64,000 nucleotides of DNA from Leucobacter sp. CX169 (GTDB lineage Bacteria > Actinomycetota > Actinomycetes > Actinomycetales > Microbacteriaceae). The stretch's first letter is position 1. Every line of letters begins with the position of its first letter. A program made the translations under genes and the position numbers. Of this stretch, positions 15,272 to 23,734 are shown in pieces. The notes below the pieces were generated by a model. The model had not been told where the DNA came from, ran no database searches, and was given only the letters and a program-made list of their open reading frames with translations. Location of the stretch: positions 1,612,001-1,676,000 of the forward strand of contig NZ_CP071051.1 of assembly GCF_017161405.1 (NCBI RefSeq), in the 5' to 3' direction.

Positions 15272-15300
15272 ACTATACAGCACTGACTGATCAATCAGTG
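15272..15300 (-). promoter_or_regulatory. cmtR operon promoter and operator
   Basis: 15281-15300 is an imperfect 20-bp palindrome (CACTGA...TCAGTG around central TGATCA; 18 of 20 positions symmetric), suitable for an ArsR/CmtR dimer. On the minus strand it directly precedes the -10-like TATAGT (15272-15277), and the GTG start follows 7 nt later, so a repressor here would block RNA polymerase and the transcript would be leaderless. The -35 is not recognisable. Confidence 0.65.
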
Positions 15301-15694
15301 CTCCACCGCCAAGCGACACAGCACCCGATATCTGCTGAACACGCGATTCAACGATGCGGCTCGGCAGCGAGATCGCGACCCACAGTTGCGCCTCGATGCG
15401 TCAGCGTCTGGCATCCCGGCGGGTTCGAGCGGAAGAACTCGTCATCGAGCATTTTCGCCTGCTCTTCGGTAAGCGTCGTGCCTTGTGCGCGGAGAGGAAG
15501 ATGCATGACAGTCAGCCTGCGCCAATCACGATGTTTCCCGACTCGGGGCGGCTGTGAATAGGTCGCAGCTCAACGAGGCGGCGTTTGGCACTGCGGACGC
15601 GCGCATGTATGAACGCCGCAGACGTTGTGACCTTTCGTGAAACAGGCAGTCAGAGCGTCGATCACAACCTCCGCGTGATTCCGCGGCTCTCACC
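15301..15694. other. no recognisable gene
   Basis: Between the cmtR operator and csoR. A short minus-strand frame (about 15352-15510, with TTLTEEQAKMLDDEFFRSNP) reads like the C-terminus of some protein but matches no family I know; it may be a remnant. Nothing else is supportable. Confidence 0.5.
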
Positions 15695-16015
15695 TCACCG
15701 GACGAGGCGGCCGATGGCTTGAGATGCCTCTCGTATTTTCTCTTCGGCAGTGTCCCCGCCTGCGCGGACGGCGTCTGCGACGCAGTGGCGGAGGTGGTCT
15801 TCGAGGAGTCCGATGGCGACGCCTTGCAGGGCGCCGGTGAGTGCGGAGATCTGGGTGAGGATATCGATGCAGTATTGCTCGTCTTCGACCATGCGGTGCA
15901 CGCCACGTGCTTGGCCTTCGATGCGTTTGAGTCGGGCGAGGTAGCGGGCTTTGTCGGTGATGTAGCCGTGCTCGCCGTGGTCACACGAAGCTGCAGGTTT
16001 AATGACGTCGGTCAT
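15695..16015 (-). CDS. csoR: CsoR-family Cu(I)-sensing repressor (copy 1)
   Basis: 106 residues, DUF156 fold. The Cu(I) ligands appear as Cys49, His74 and Cys78 (EQYC, DHLRHC) with the 25- and 4-residue spacing of CsoR. The ATG at 16015 is preceded by GGAGA. It is the last gene of the YHS-copB-csoR operon (23 nt after copB), giving autorepression through the G/C-tract operator at 18647-18663. The His/Cys-containing N-terminus (SCDHGEHG) is a small extra. Confidence 0.93.
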   Translation of the reverse strand: MTDVIKPAASCDHGEHGYITDKARYLARLKRIEGQARGVHRMVEDEQYCIDILTQISALTGALQGVAIGLLEDHLRHCVADAVRAGGDTAEEKIREASQAIGRLVR

Positions 16016-16038
16016 CGTCTTCTCCTGATTCGTCATGG

Positions 16039-18261
16039 TCATCGGTCGAGGATGGCGCGAGTCGTGGTCTCAGGACGAAGGTCCAGGCGCCGCAACAGCT
16101 GCGCGTTGAGCGCGACGACGATCGTGGACAGCGACATGAGGACGGCGCCGACCGACATCGGCAGCACGAACCCGATAGGGGCGAGGGCACCGGCTGCGAG
16201 GGGGACGGAGATGAGGTTATAGCCCGCAGCCCACCAGAGGTTCTGTTTCATCTTTCGGTACGCGGCGCGGGACAGTTCGATTACCGAGAGCACGGAGCGG
16301 GGGTCGTCGCTGGCGAGGATGACGCCGGCCGAGGCGATCGCGACATCCGTGCCCGCGCCGATTGCGAGCCCGACGTCGGCTTGGGCGAGTGCGGGAGCAT
16401 CATTAACACCGTCGCCGACCATCGCGACTTTCCGACCTTCTCGCTGAAGCTCCTGGACCTTCGCGGCCTTGTCTTCTGGACGGACCCCGGCGAAGACCCG
16501 GTCGATGCCGAGATCTTGAGCGACGGCATGTGCGACGGCCTCTGCGTCTCCGGTGATCATGACCACTTGCACGCCGAGGACGTGGAGCGCATCGACCGCT
16601 TCGCGCGACTCCGAACGCACCTCATCGGCGAGCTTCAACGCACCAATCACACGCCCGTCTTGAATGACGTGGAGGATGATGGCGCCGTCCGTGCGCCAGG
16701 CGTCGGCAATGGGGAGTTCGTCTGCGCCTTCCTCCGTGAGAAGGTGCGGCCCACCGACGCGGATGGTCGACCCGTCGACGGTTGCAGTGACGCCAACCGC
16801 GGGAGATGAGGTGAAGTCGCGACTTCCGGGCACCGTGAGCTTCTTCTCGGCAGCGGCACGGACAATCGCCTTCGCCAGGGGATGCTCACTGTCGACTTCC
16901 GCGGCGGCCGCCAGCGCAAGCACCTGATCCGCGTCGCCCCCGTCGGTGATCGATACTTCGGAGACGACAGGCTCGCCTTTCGTGAGAGTTCCGGTCTTGT
17001 CGAACAACACAGTGTCGACAGTGCGCATGCTCTCCAACGCCAGCCGGTCCTTGACGAGGACGCCACCGCGCGCGGCCCGCTCGGTCGCGATCGACACGAC
17101 TAGCGGGATGGCCAGACCGAGCGCGTGGGGGCAAGCGATCACCAAGACGGTGATCGTGCGGATGACGGCGGCATCCGGGAATCCCACCAGGGTCCATACG
17201 AGCGCGGTGATGGCCGCAGATCCGAGTGCGAACCAGAACAGCCATCCGGCGGCGGTGTCGGCGAGTCGCTGGGCGCGGGACGAGGAGCTCTGCGCTTCGG
17301 TCACCAGGCGTTGGATGCCGGCGAGGGTGGTGTCATCACCGATCGCAGTGATCTCAACACGCAATCCCGAATCGGTGGCGACAGTGCCCGCTGTGACCGG
17401 ATCACCGCTGCCGCGGGTGACCGTGCGAGATTCACCGGTGACCATGGACTCGTCCATCGACGCGCGTCCATCGACAATGCGCCCATCCGCGGGGACGCTG
17501 CCTCCGGGCCGAACGACGACAACATCGCCGACGACAAGGTCGGCGGGTGAGACGACAACGACCTCGCCATTCTCGACCCGTTCCGCCTCATCCGGGAGGA
17601 GAGCGGCCAGAGAGTCGAGGGCGGAGGTGGTCTGGGCGAGGGAGCGCATCTCGATCCAGTGACCGAGCAGCATGATGACGATGAGGAGCGCCAGCTCCCA
17701 CCAGAAGTCGAGCTCGTGATGCAACATCCCTAGGGTCGCACCCCACGATGCGAGGAATGCGACCGTGATTGCGAGGCCGATGAGGAGCATCATCCCGGGC
17801 TTTCGGGAGCGGATCTCGCTGACGGCGCCGACGAGGAACGGTTTCCCGCCCCAGACATACATCACCGTTCCCAGCACCGGAGACACCCACATGATCCCGG
17901 AGATGTCCGGGAGAGAATAGCCGAGGATCATCGAGAACATGCCCGACAGCGCAACGGTCGGGACCGCCAGGACGAGCATGATCCAGAACAACCGGCGGAA
18001 CTGCCCGACATGGTCGCCGTGCCCCGCATGACCACCGTGCCCCTCGTGGGCCCCGTGAGTGTCGTGCCCTCCATCGGTGCCGTGCGCACCGTGAGACATC
18101 GTGTCGGGATGTGTATGGTGCGAGGAGCCCGATGTCGCGGCATCGGCCACATCCGTATGGGCATGATGCGCCATCTCATGATGGGACTCGTGCTCCGCGG
18201 GTGTGTGGGACTCGTGATGTCCGTCGGTGTGTTCAACGCCGTCGTGGTGCGAGTTACTCAT
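16039..18261 (-). CDS. copB: CopB-type copper P1B-ATPase (CPH motif), copy 1
   Basis: 740 residues, inner-membrane exporter of the P1B-3 type. It has a very His-rich N-terminal tail of about 90 residues rather than an HMA domain. The transmembrane metal motif CPH (VIACPHALGLAIP, near 377), DKTGTLT (near 419), TGES, SEHPLA and GDGVNDAPAL are all present. A strong GAGGAGG site precedes the ATG. Middle gene of the operon YHS-copB-csoR. The paralogue at 31187-33289 is closely similar apart from the tail. Cu(I), Cu(II) or Ag(I) specificity cannot be read from sequence. Confidence 0.94.
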   Translation of the reverse strand: MSNSHHDGVEHTDGHHESHTPAEHESHHEMAHHAHTDVADAATSGSSHHTHPDTMSHGAHGTDGGHDTHGAHEGHGGHAGHGDHVGQFRRLFWIMLVLAVPTVALSGMFSMILGYSLPDISGIMWVSPVLGTVMYVWGGKPFLVGAVSEIRSRKPGMMLLIGLAITVAFLASWGATLGMLHHELDFWWELALLIVIMLLGHWIEMRSLAQTTSALDSLAALLPDEAERVENGEVVVVSPADLVVGDVVVVRPGGSVPADGRIVDGRASMDESMVTGESRTVTRGSGDPVTAGTVATDSGLRVEITAIGDDTTLAGIQRLVTEAQSSSSRAQRLADTAAGWLFWFALGSAAITALVWTLVGFPDAAVIRTITVLVIACPHALGLAIPLVVSIATERAARGGVLVKDRLALESMRTVDTVLFDKTGTLTKGEPVVSEVSITDGGDADQVLALAAAAEVDSEHPLAKAIVRAAAEKKLTVPGSRDFTSSPAVGVTATVDGSTIRVGGPHLLTEEGADELPIADAWRTDGAIILHVIQDGRVIGALKLADEVRSESREAVDALHVLGVQVVMITGDAEAVAHAVAQDLGIDRVFAGVRPEDKAAKVQELQREGRKVAMVGDGVNDAPALAQADVGLAIGAGTDVAIASAGVILASDDPRSVLSVIELSRAAYRKMKQNLWWAAGYNLISVPLAAGALAPIGFVLPMSVGAVLMSLSTIVVALNAQLLRRLDLRPETTTRAILDR

Positions 18262-18334
18262 GGATCGATCCTCCTCGAAATAGTGACGCTAAACAGGGGT
18301 GTTTGGTAGCGAGTACCGCGGGGGTGGTGCGTGT

Positions 18335-18595
18335 TCAGGCGGCGGCAACGTACTTGGCGGGGTCCGCGTCGAAGCGGGGGCCGCATGCTGCGCAGCAGAA
18401 GTAGTAGCGGGCGCCCTCGTAGTCACGGAACAGGCCCGCGGCTTCTGCGTCTGCTTTGACGACGGTGCTGCCGACCATCACCGGGCATTCAGCGAGCTCG
18501 TCCGCGGATGGGGCGAGCAGATCCTTGCGCCCATCGGCCGCGACCGCCACGTGGCTGTTGTGGCTGCAGCAGGATCCAGCGGGGGAATCGGACAT
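18335..18595 (-). CDS. YHS-domain metal-binding protein
   Basis: 86 residues. YHS core: AECPVMVGSTVVKADAEAAG, then YYFCCAACGPRFDADPAKY, with Cys ligands for a soft metal. An N-terminal CC/His patch (SCCSHNSHV) may also bind copper. The ATG at 18595 has AGAGGAAA just upstream; a longer frame reaching 18751 runs through the CsoR operator and is not used. First gene of the copper operon, so it probably buffers or delivers Cu to CopB (inference). Confidence 0.85.
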   Translation of the reverse strand: MSDSPAGSCCSHNSHVAVAADGRKDLLAPSADELAECPVMVGSTVVKADAEAAGLFRDYEGARYYFCCAACGPRFDADPAKYVAAA

Positions 18596-18646
18596 ATTGT
18601 TTTCCTCTTTCAGGCTTGCGGCTCGACTCTGACACGTACAACCATA

Positions 18647-18663
18647 TACCCCCCGAGGGTATT
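18647..18663 (-). promoter_or_regulatory. CsoR operator
   Basis: ATACCCCCCGAGGGTAT, a G/C-tract pseudo-palindrome flanked by TA steps, the known form of CsoR/RcnR sites. It lies 52 nt upstream of the YHS gene, so copper should derepress YHS-copB-csoR. It could also act on the divergent DUF6153 gene. Confidence 0.75.
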
Positions 18664-18831
18664 CCTGTAGAGTGAGCGGAACAGGCTTCACCATCATCGC
18701 GTGACGGTTTGGTGAGTGAGATCCGCTCATTGTGTCAGACCCATCACTCAACCGTCGGCGGTGGGCATCTCCCCAGGGTGTTCGTGAAGTTGGTGGTGTT
18801 AGCGTGGGAGAAGGAACGGAGGGCCGAGCAT

Positions 18832-19272
18832 ATGCAGATCACGCTACGCATCGCGCGTCAGCAGCTATCGTTGCGTGCCCTGTTGCTGATCGCCGGTGCC
18901 GCACTCATGATCATCGTGGGGCTGCTTGGCATGCACACCTTCAGCGCCGACGTGGCAGGCCACGACGCCCACCATTCCGCGACAGCGTCAACAGCCCCCG
19001 AGCACTCCACCCCGATGGCGGCCACCTCTGACATCAGCGGCGCTATCGCGTGTGATGACACCTGTCTGATGGGAACCGGGCAAAGCCATTCGGACATGGT
19101 CACCGCGTGCGTCCTCGCATTGCTTGCAGCTCTTCTTCTGCTGGTTCGCCCGATGCTTCTGGAGCATCTCGGCCCGCCCCTGCGGGCGCTGGCGTCGTCT
19201 TTGCGGTTGCGGGCTGTGAGCATCCTGCCGCGCACACCCTCACTCATATTCCTTTCGATTAGTCGAACCTGA
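18832..19272 (+). CDS. DUF6153-like membrane protein of the copper cluster
   Basis: 146 residues with two hydrophobic helices (about 15-35 and 90-110). Between them is a His/Met/Cys-bearing outer loop (HDAHHSATAS..., ACDDTCLMGTGQSHSDM), plausible for periplasmic-side copper binding. Start chosen at the ATG with GGAGG upstream (18832). Such proteins often sit next to DUF305 and copper ATPases in actinobacteria. First gene of a plus-strand set with DUF305 and the F510_1955-like lipoprotein. Function unproven. Confidence 0.7.
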   Translation: MQITLRIARQQLSLRALLLIAGAALMIIVGLLGMHTFSADVAGHDAHHSATASTAPEHSTPMAATSDISGAIACDDTCLMGTGQSHSDMVTACVLALLAALLLLVRPMLLEHLGPPLRALASSLRLRAVSILPRTPSLIFLSISRT

Positions 19273-19369
19273 TCGGTCATCGTCGGCATCTTGCCGACAC
19301 CCCGGCGTCGCCCTCTGCGCGGCGCTGTGTCCACGACCCCTCATATCTACTCATTCGAAGGATTTACTC

Positions 19370-19975
19370 ATGAAGAAGCTTCCCCTTGCCCTCGGTGCTG
19401 GCGTGTTCAGCCTCGCTCTCGTTCTCACCGGCTGCTCTGACGCATCCGCGCCGACAGGCGAGAACACTGCACCGTCGGACACCTCATCGACCGTCACGGC
19501 AAACGACGCCGATGAGATGTTCGTGACGATGATGATCCCGCATCACCAGCAGGCCATCGAGATGGCCGACATCGTTTTGGCGAAGGATGGACTCGACCCG
19601 GCCGTCGCGGAGCTCGCTCAGCAGATCAAGGATGCCCAAGGCCCGGAAATGGAGCGGATGCTCGGGTGGCTGGACGACTGGGGCGTCGAGTACGAACCCG
19701 ACGACATGGGTGGCATGGACCACGGTTCAATGGACGACTCCGGCGACGGGATGATGTCCGAAGAAGACATGGCAACGCTGGAAGAGGCAGACGCGACGCA
19801 AGCGAGCCGCATCTTCCTCGAGCAGATGATCGTGCACCACGACGGCGCCGTGGATATGGCGCGCACTGCTCTCGAAGACGGTCAAAACCAGGACGTCCTT
19901 GACCTTGCCCAGCAGGTGATCGACGACCAGACCGCCGAGATCTCCACCATGCAGGACCTCCTCAACGAGCTCTGA
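19370..19975 (+). CDS. DUF305 lipoprotein (copper-associated)
   Basis: 201 residues. A lipoprotein signal peptide ends in LVLTGC (Cys22). DUF305 four-helix-bundle signatures appear twice: FVTMMIPHHQQAIEMA and FLEQMIVHHDGAVDMA, both HH-containing, joined by a Met/Asp/His-rich loop (MGGMDHGSM). The exported, Met/His-rich character and its neighbours suggest extracytoplasmic copper binding. GAAGGA precedes the ATG. Confidence 0.9.
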   Translation: MKKLPLALGAGVFSLALVLTGCSDASAPTGENTAPSDTSSTVTANDADEMFVTMMIPHHQQAIEMADIVLAKDGLDPAVAELAQQIKDAQGPEMERMLGWLDDWGVEYEPDDMGGMDHGSMDDSGDGMMSEEDMATLEEADATQASRIFLEQMIVHHDGAVDMARTALEDGQNQDVLDLAQQVIDDQTAEISTMQDLLNEL

Positions 19976-19981
19976 CGCACC

Positions 19982-20015
19982 CCGGGCGGGCCGACACTCG
20001 ACACGACCCGCCCGG
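19982..20015 (+). terminator. hairpin between DUF305 and the next gene
   Basis: CCGGGCGGG (19982-19990) pairs perfectly with CCCGCCCGG (20007-20015) just after the DUF305 stop. No T-run follows, so it may be a weak terminator, an mRNA stabiliser or an attenuator. Confidence 0.4.
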
Positions 20016-20128
20016 CCCCGTCGTAACCTCACACAGCAGGTCTCGACGCGAACCCCCTCTGCCGCGCACCCTACGACCCGTGATCTGCCGTCTCGTAGGG
20101 CCCTCTACTTACTTCTCTCGGAGCACCA

Positions 20129-20968
20129 ATGAACCGCCTCCTGCCCCTGACCACGCTCACCGCACTCGCTCTCGCTATTACCGGATGCGCCAACACCCCA
20201 ACCACCGAACCCGACGCTGCCACACCCCGTATCGAACATGTCCACGGCATCGCCGAAGACCCCCGCGGCACTGACCTGCTCGTCGCCACCCACAACGGCA
20301 TCTACGCCGTCACCCCGGACGGGGAGGTCTCCGGCCCCATTGGCGGCCACGACTTCGACGCGATGGGATTCACCATCGCCGAAGACACCTTGTTCGCTTC
20401 CGGGCACCCCGGCCCCAAAACCGCCGCAGAACTCGGCGCCCCCAACCTCGGCATCATCCAAAGTGACGACTACGGCCAGACCTGGTCACCCGTCGCGCTC
20501 AACGGCAGCACCGATTTCCACGTCCTCACCGCCGGCCCCGACGGCACCCTCTACGGAATCGCGTCCAGCGACATCGAGCTCCTCATCAGCACCGACGGCG
20601 GCCACGAATGGACAGCAGGAGCATCGATCGGAGCGGCAGATCTCGTCGCCACGGACAACGGCATCTACGCCGCAGCCGAAGAAGGACTCCTGCGCAGCGA
20701 CGACCACGGTATGACATTCGTCCCCGTCGAGGGCGCGCCACTGTTATACATGCTCGACGCCCGCCCGGACGGCGTCCTCGTCGGCGTCGGCACGGACGGC
20801 GCTCTGTGGGAACAAGACGCCGACCAGACCTGGCAACGCCTCGAGGCCGTCGACGGTGCTGTTCAGGCCTTCGCCGCGATCGGCGATGAACGAATCGTTC
20901 TCGTCGACGATCGAGGCATCGTCGACATCATCGCAGATGACACCACCGTCCTCAGCCCCGCACGGTAG
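20129..20968 (+). CDS. F510_1955-like BNR-repeat lipoprotein
   Basis: 279 residues, lipoprotein signal (LALAITGC, Cys20). The mature part begins with the characteristic HVHGIAEDPRGTDLLVATHN and contains sialidase/BNR-like repeats with Asp-box pattern (SDDYGQTW, STDGGHEW, RSDDHGMTF), so a beta-propeller. The family is annotated as 'F510_1955 family glycosylhydrolase', but no catalytic residues are evident and it commonly accompanies DUF305 in copper clusters. An extracellular binding role is likelier (inference). Confidence 0.82.
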   Translation: MNRLLPLTTLTALALAITGCANTPTTEPDAATPRIEHVHGIAEDPRGTDLLVATHNGIYAVTPDGEVSGPIGGHDFDAMGFTIAEDTLFASGHPGPKTAAELGAPNLGIIQSDDYGQTWSPVALNGSTDFHVLTAGPDGTLYGIASSDIELLISTDGGHEWTAGASIGAADLVATDNGIYAAAEEGLLRSDDHGMTFVPVEGAPLLYMLDARPDGVLVGVGTDGALWEQDADQTWQRLEAVDGAVQAFAAIGDERIVLVDDRGIVDIIADDTTVLSPAR

Positions 20969-20998
20969 GCAACGCTTTACTCTTCGGATCGAGGCATC

Positions 20999-21115
20999 AT
21001 GAAACAGCGAAAGAATCCTCTTAGCACCCCGGTGATCTTCATCACCGCCGCGACCATCGCCCTCATAGTCGTGGCGATCGCGAGCTACCTCGCTATCGGG
21101 GCGATGTTCCAATGA
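20999..21115 (+). CDS. 38-residue single-pass membrane protein
   Basis: Short frame MKQRKNPLSTPVIFITAATI followed by ALIVVAIASYLAIGAMFQ: a basic N-terminus then one strong transmembrane helix. It starts 30 nt after the lipoprotein gene, with a weak GGATCGAGG upstream, and its stop overlaps another ATG. Looks translated by composition and context, but is unverified. Confidence 0.5.
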   Translation: MKQRKNPLSTPVIFITAATIALIVVAIASYLAIGAMFQ

Positions 21116-21152
21116 CCCCCACCTACACCCAGACGGGAGACCCACGGATTCA

Positions 21153-21443
21153 TTGCGGCACCTCCGGCCTCTTGCTGACATCTCGCTGTCCCCGTCTGTA
21201 ACGACATCGACGGTTCCACATAACGAACGGACGCACCGCCGGCTCGTGCGCCTGGGACGAGTGCTGTTGGTGCTCGGACCGGCGCTCATCATGAGCCACA
21301 TCCTCAGCGATACACAGTTTGCTGGCGAGACCGCGGTGTGGACCTACACCCTGGCAAGCTACGACGTCGCTGTCGTCGTCACGATCATTGGAGCAGCACT
21401 CACCTGGCGAACCCCACCCGCCGAGCAGATGCGCAGCAGATGA
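21153..21443 (+). CDS. small two-helix membrane protein
   Basis: 96 residues from a TTG, or fewer from a downstream GTG near 21246. Two hydrophobic segments (VRLGRVLLVLGPALIMSHIL; YDVAVVVTIIGAALTW) joined by a short loop. Last gene of the copper lipoprotein set; no homologue recognised. It ends close to a rearrangement junction where a truncated umuC begins, so it may itself be altered. Confidence 0.45.
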   Translation: MRHLRPLADISLSPSVTTSTVPHNERTHRRLVRLGRVLLVLGPALIMSHILSDTQFAGETAVWTYTLASYDVAVVVTIIGAALTWRTPPAEQMRSR

Positions 21444-21527
21444 TCGAGCAGGCACTGGCCACTGCGATCCTCTGCGCCCGGTTATCGTCGTCGTCGTCAT
21501 CTGGACTGGGGTCGGATAGTTCCCGAA

Positions 21528-22580
21528 TTGTGCACTCTTGAACAATCGTCACTACCAGTAGAGATCATCTCGCGCTATTCCGCCTGGCAAGAGGTGTACT
21601 CGATCGACGAATCATTCGTTGGGCTCCGAGGCACCCCTGCCGAGCTGGAGCGAGTCGGCACCGAGATCAGGCAGGCAGTTGGTCAGCTCACGGGGGTGCC
21701 GGTGCGCGTCGCGATGGGGGCCACCAAGTCCCTTGCGAAGGTCGCCGCCATCGGCATCAAGAAGGTGCCCGCTATGAACGGAGTACTGCACCTCGGGCGA
21801 TACGGCGAAGAACAAATGAGCAGGATCCTCGACACCATCCCCGTGACCGACCTCTGGGGCGTTGCAGGGCGCAGCGGAAGAAAGCTCGCCGCGATGAACG
21901 TGCACAGCGCGAAAGATCTACGCGAACTCGATCCGAAATGGGCAAGGAAGAAGTTCAACGTGAACATGGAACGCATCGTGCTCGAACTCCGCGGCACTCC
22001 ATGCATTTCGCTCGAACTGTTCCCACCGACGGCCAAAGACCAACTCATCTTCTCGCGCAGCTTCTCGAAGAAGATCACCGACAACCGTGAGATGGGACAG
22101 GTGATCTCGCTGTACGCGCAACGAGTATCGGCGAGACTACGAGCACAGGGATCACTCGCAGGGCATTTGTCTGCCTGGGCAATGACTGGCTGGGCAGATA
22201 CCGACACCGTTGCCCACAGCGCTCAAGTATCCGTGGGGCTCTCCACACCAACTGACGATCCGATCACACTCACCAAAGCCGCACGCGCGCTGATACCGAA
22301 GCTGTTCCCGGCCGAGGGCATCAGGTACGCCCGCGCCGGTGTCGTGCTCACCGACCTGCGACAAGCTGGCGGAGTGCAACCGCTCGACCTCTTCAGACCA
22401 GAATTCGAGGGTCGCGGCGTTGGGCAAGCGCTCGACAAGATCAATCGAAAATTTGCGACCACTGCTGTTGGGGTTGGGCTGGGCGGCATGAAGGTCCCAC
22501 CCGGTTGGGAGATGAAGCGCGAGCTACTTTCTCGGCGATGCCTCACGAACTGGGACGAGCTACTCGTCGCGGCGGCGTAG
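21528..22580 (+). pseudogene. umuC-like Y-family DNA polymerase, N-terminus deleted
   Basis: Homology begins at about 21552 (EIISRYSAWQEVYSIDESFV), which corresponds to roughly residue 90 of UmuC. The second catalytic motif (YSIDESFVGL), the palm/finger parts (VRVAMGATKSLAKVA), the HhH region and the little-finger domain (SFSKKITDNREMGQVISLYA) remain. The first catalytic Asp segment is lost, so the product cannot polymerise DNA. The last part (PLDLFRP...) is the typical UmuC C-terminus. The deletion point abuts the copper lipoprotein cluster. Confidence 0.85.
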
Positions 22581-22609
22581 AACGCTGAGCGACGCTAGCT
22601 GCTTCGTGT

Positions 22610-22972
22610 TCAGCCTCCGACGAATTGCTCGTTCGGGTGCACGGCAGGTGCTTCGGCAGACTTACGCAGTCGCCGCTCGTGAACACGAACCCGCGCAAGT
22701 ATCCCCATGCACACAATGCCGTTCGCTACGAACTTCAACGCGTTCCAGATGCACACGACGAAGATGACATAGAGCCATTTCGATGCGCCACCGTCGACAA
22801 GATTCGAGACGTAGCTTGCTGCGAACAAGTACGGCACTGACAGAAGCATCGCCGGTGCGGCCCACTTGAGGCCGCTGCGAGTGCGGAGTGCGGTGATTGC
22901 AATATTGCTGAGCATGAAGCGTCGCATGAAGCTGCGAACGTAGATGCTGATGATCCAGATCAGGCGAAACAT
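22610..22972 (-). CDS. small conserved membrane protein (copy 2)
   Basis: 120 residues; paralogue of 5151-5504 with the same plan: MFRLIWIISIYVRSFMRRFM, ALRTRSGLKWAAPAML, hydrophobic helices, CIWNALKFVANGI, basic C-terminus. The start at 22972 is set by the alignment and by GGGGAGG 9 nt upstream. It is convergent with the truncated umuC, 29 nt between stops. Function unknown. Confidence 0.75.
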   Translation of the reverse strand: MFRLIWIISIYVRSFMRRFMLSNIAITALRTRSGLKWAAPAMLLSVPYLFAASYVSNLVDGGASKWLYVIFVVCIWNALKFVANGIVCMGILARVRVHERRLRKSAEAPAVHPNEQFVGG

Positions 22973-23082
22973 GGTGACAGACCTCCCCAAGTCGAGGGCG
23001 ACAGGAGGAAGAAAACTGTTCAGCCAAGGCCGTTGAGTTGTGTCATCGCTTGGGGCGATGACGTAGCAGGTAGAGGCCGCCT
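22973..23082 (-). promoter_or_regulatory. conserved leader RNA of the small membrane-protein gene (copy 2)
   Basis: 23016-23082 repeats 5550-5616 with four differences in 67 nt. The upper hairpin here is an 8-bp stem (GTCATCGC/GCGATGAC on the sense strand), with one position changed from U-G in copy 1 to U-A, i.e. pairing kept. The hairpin over the Shine-Dalgarno is shorter (CCTC/GAGG). The short frame reading MTQLNGLG then stop lies at 23046-23020. Confidence 0.6.
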
Positions 23083-23351
23083 GCCCTCAGCATACGTCGA
23101 AGGCTTGTGCGCTGGGAACCCGAAATTCCAAATAGCCGCTCAACCGAAAACAGAATCCCACGCACTCAATCCAAGAATGTCGGAGGGTAATGGCAATATC
23201 AGTTATATGGAGACGATGCCGATGATGGTGCAGCCCGAGCTGAGTACAGCTCTTCCTTTGCATCCGCTCGAAGACGGGCGCCTTGGTCTCTACGCTTGGC
23301 AGGAAGAAGCATTTTGAATTGGCCTGGTTCTTGTTCCGACCGGTTTCCCTG
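23083..23351. other. no recognisable gene
   Basis: A plus-strand frame ending at 23317 (PELSTALPLHPLEDGRLGLY AWQEEAF) could be the tail of a lost gene. Nothing in it is identifiable, and no ribosome site fits a start. Confidence 0.4.
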
Positions 23352-23555
23352 TCAGCCGGTCGGTGACAGAAGCGTCTCGGTTTCAGCGTAGTACGCCTGT
23401 TCGACCTCGATCGGAGTACGCATATCGAGTTCCCCGTGGAGCCGCTCATGGTTCCACCACCACACGTATTCGAGGGTCGCAAGCTCGACCTGCTCGACCG
23501 TCCGCCAGGGCCTTGCTGACGGATCAGTTCGGTCTTGTAGACCTTCATGGCGCCC
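23352..23555 (-). pseudogene. IS3-family OrfB C-terminal remnant
   Basis: Translating the minus strand gives VYKTELIRQQG, then after a 1-nt deletion WRTVEQVELATLEYVWWWNH and ERLHGELDMRTPIEVEQAYY, ending LLSPTG-stop: the C-terminal third of an IS3-family transposase. The catalytic Asp motifs are missing and there is a frameshift, so it is dead. It borders the rearranged umuC/membrane-protein segment and the HMA gene. Confidence 0.82.
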
Positions 23556-23734
23556 AGCAGATCAACCAAGAAGCGACTCACAGCACCCAAGTAGCTGGTG
23601 AGCCACAGAGAGGAGCTCCGAGCACGACTTGATCTAGGTCAAGGCTGAGGCTCTGTCAACACAATAGTCTGGGTCGTGAAGGCCAGGAACCTCCTGGTCG
23701 ATCCCCGTTTCGGGGTGAAGCGAAAGGACTCATC

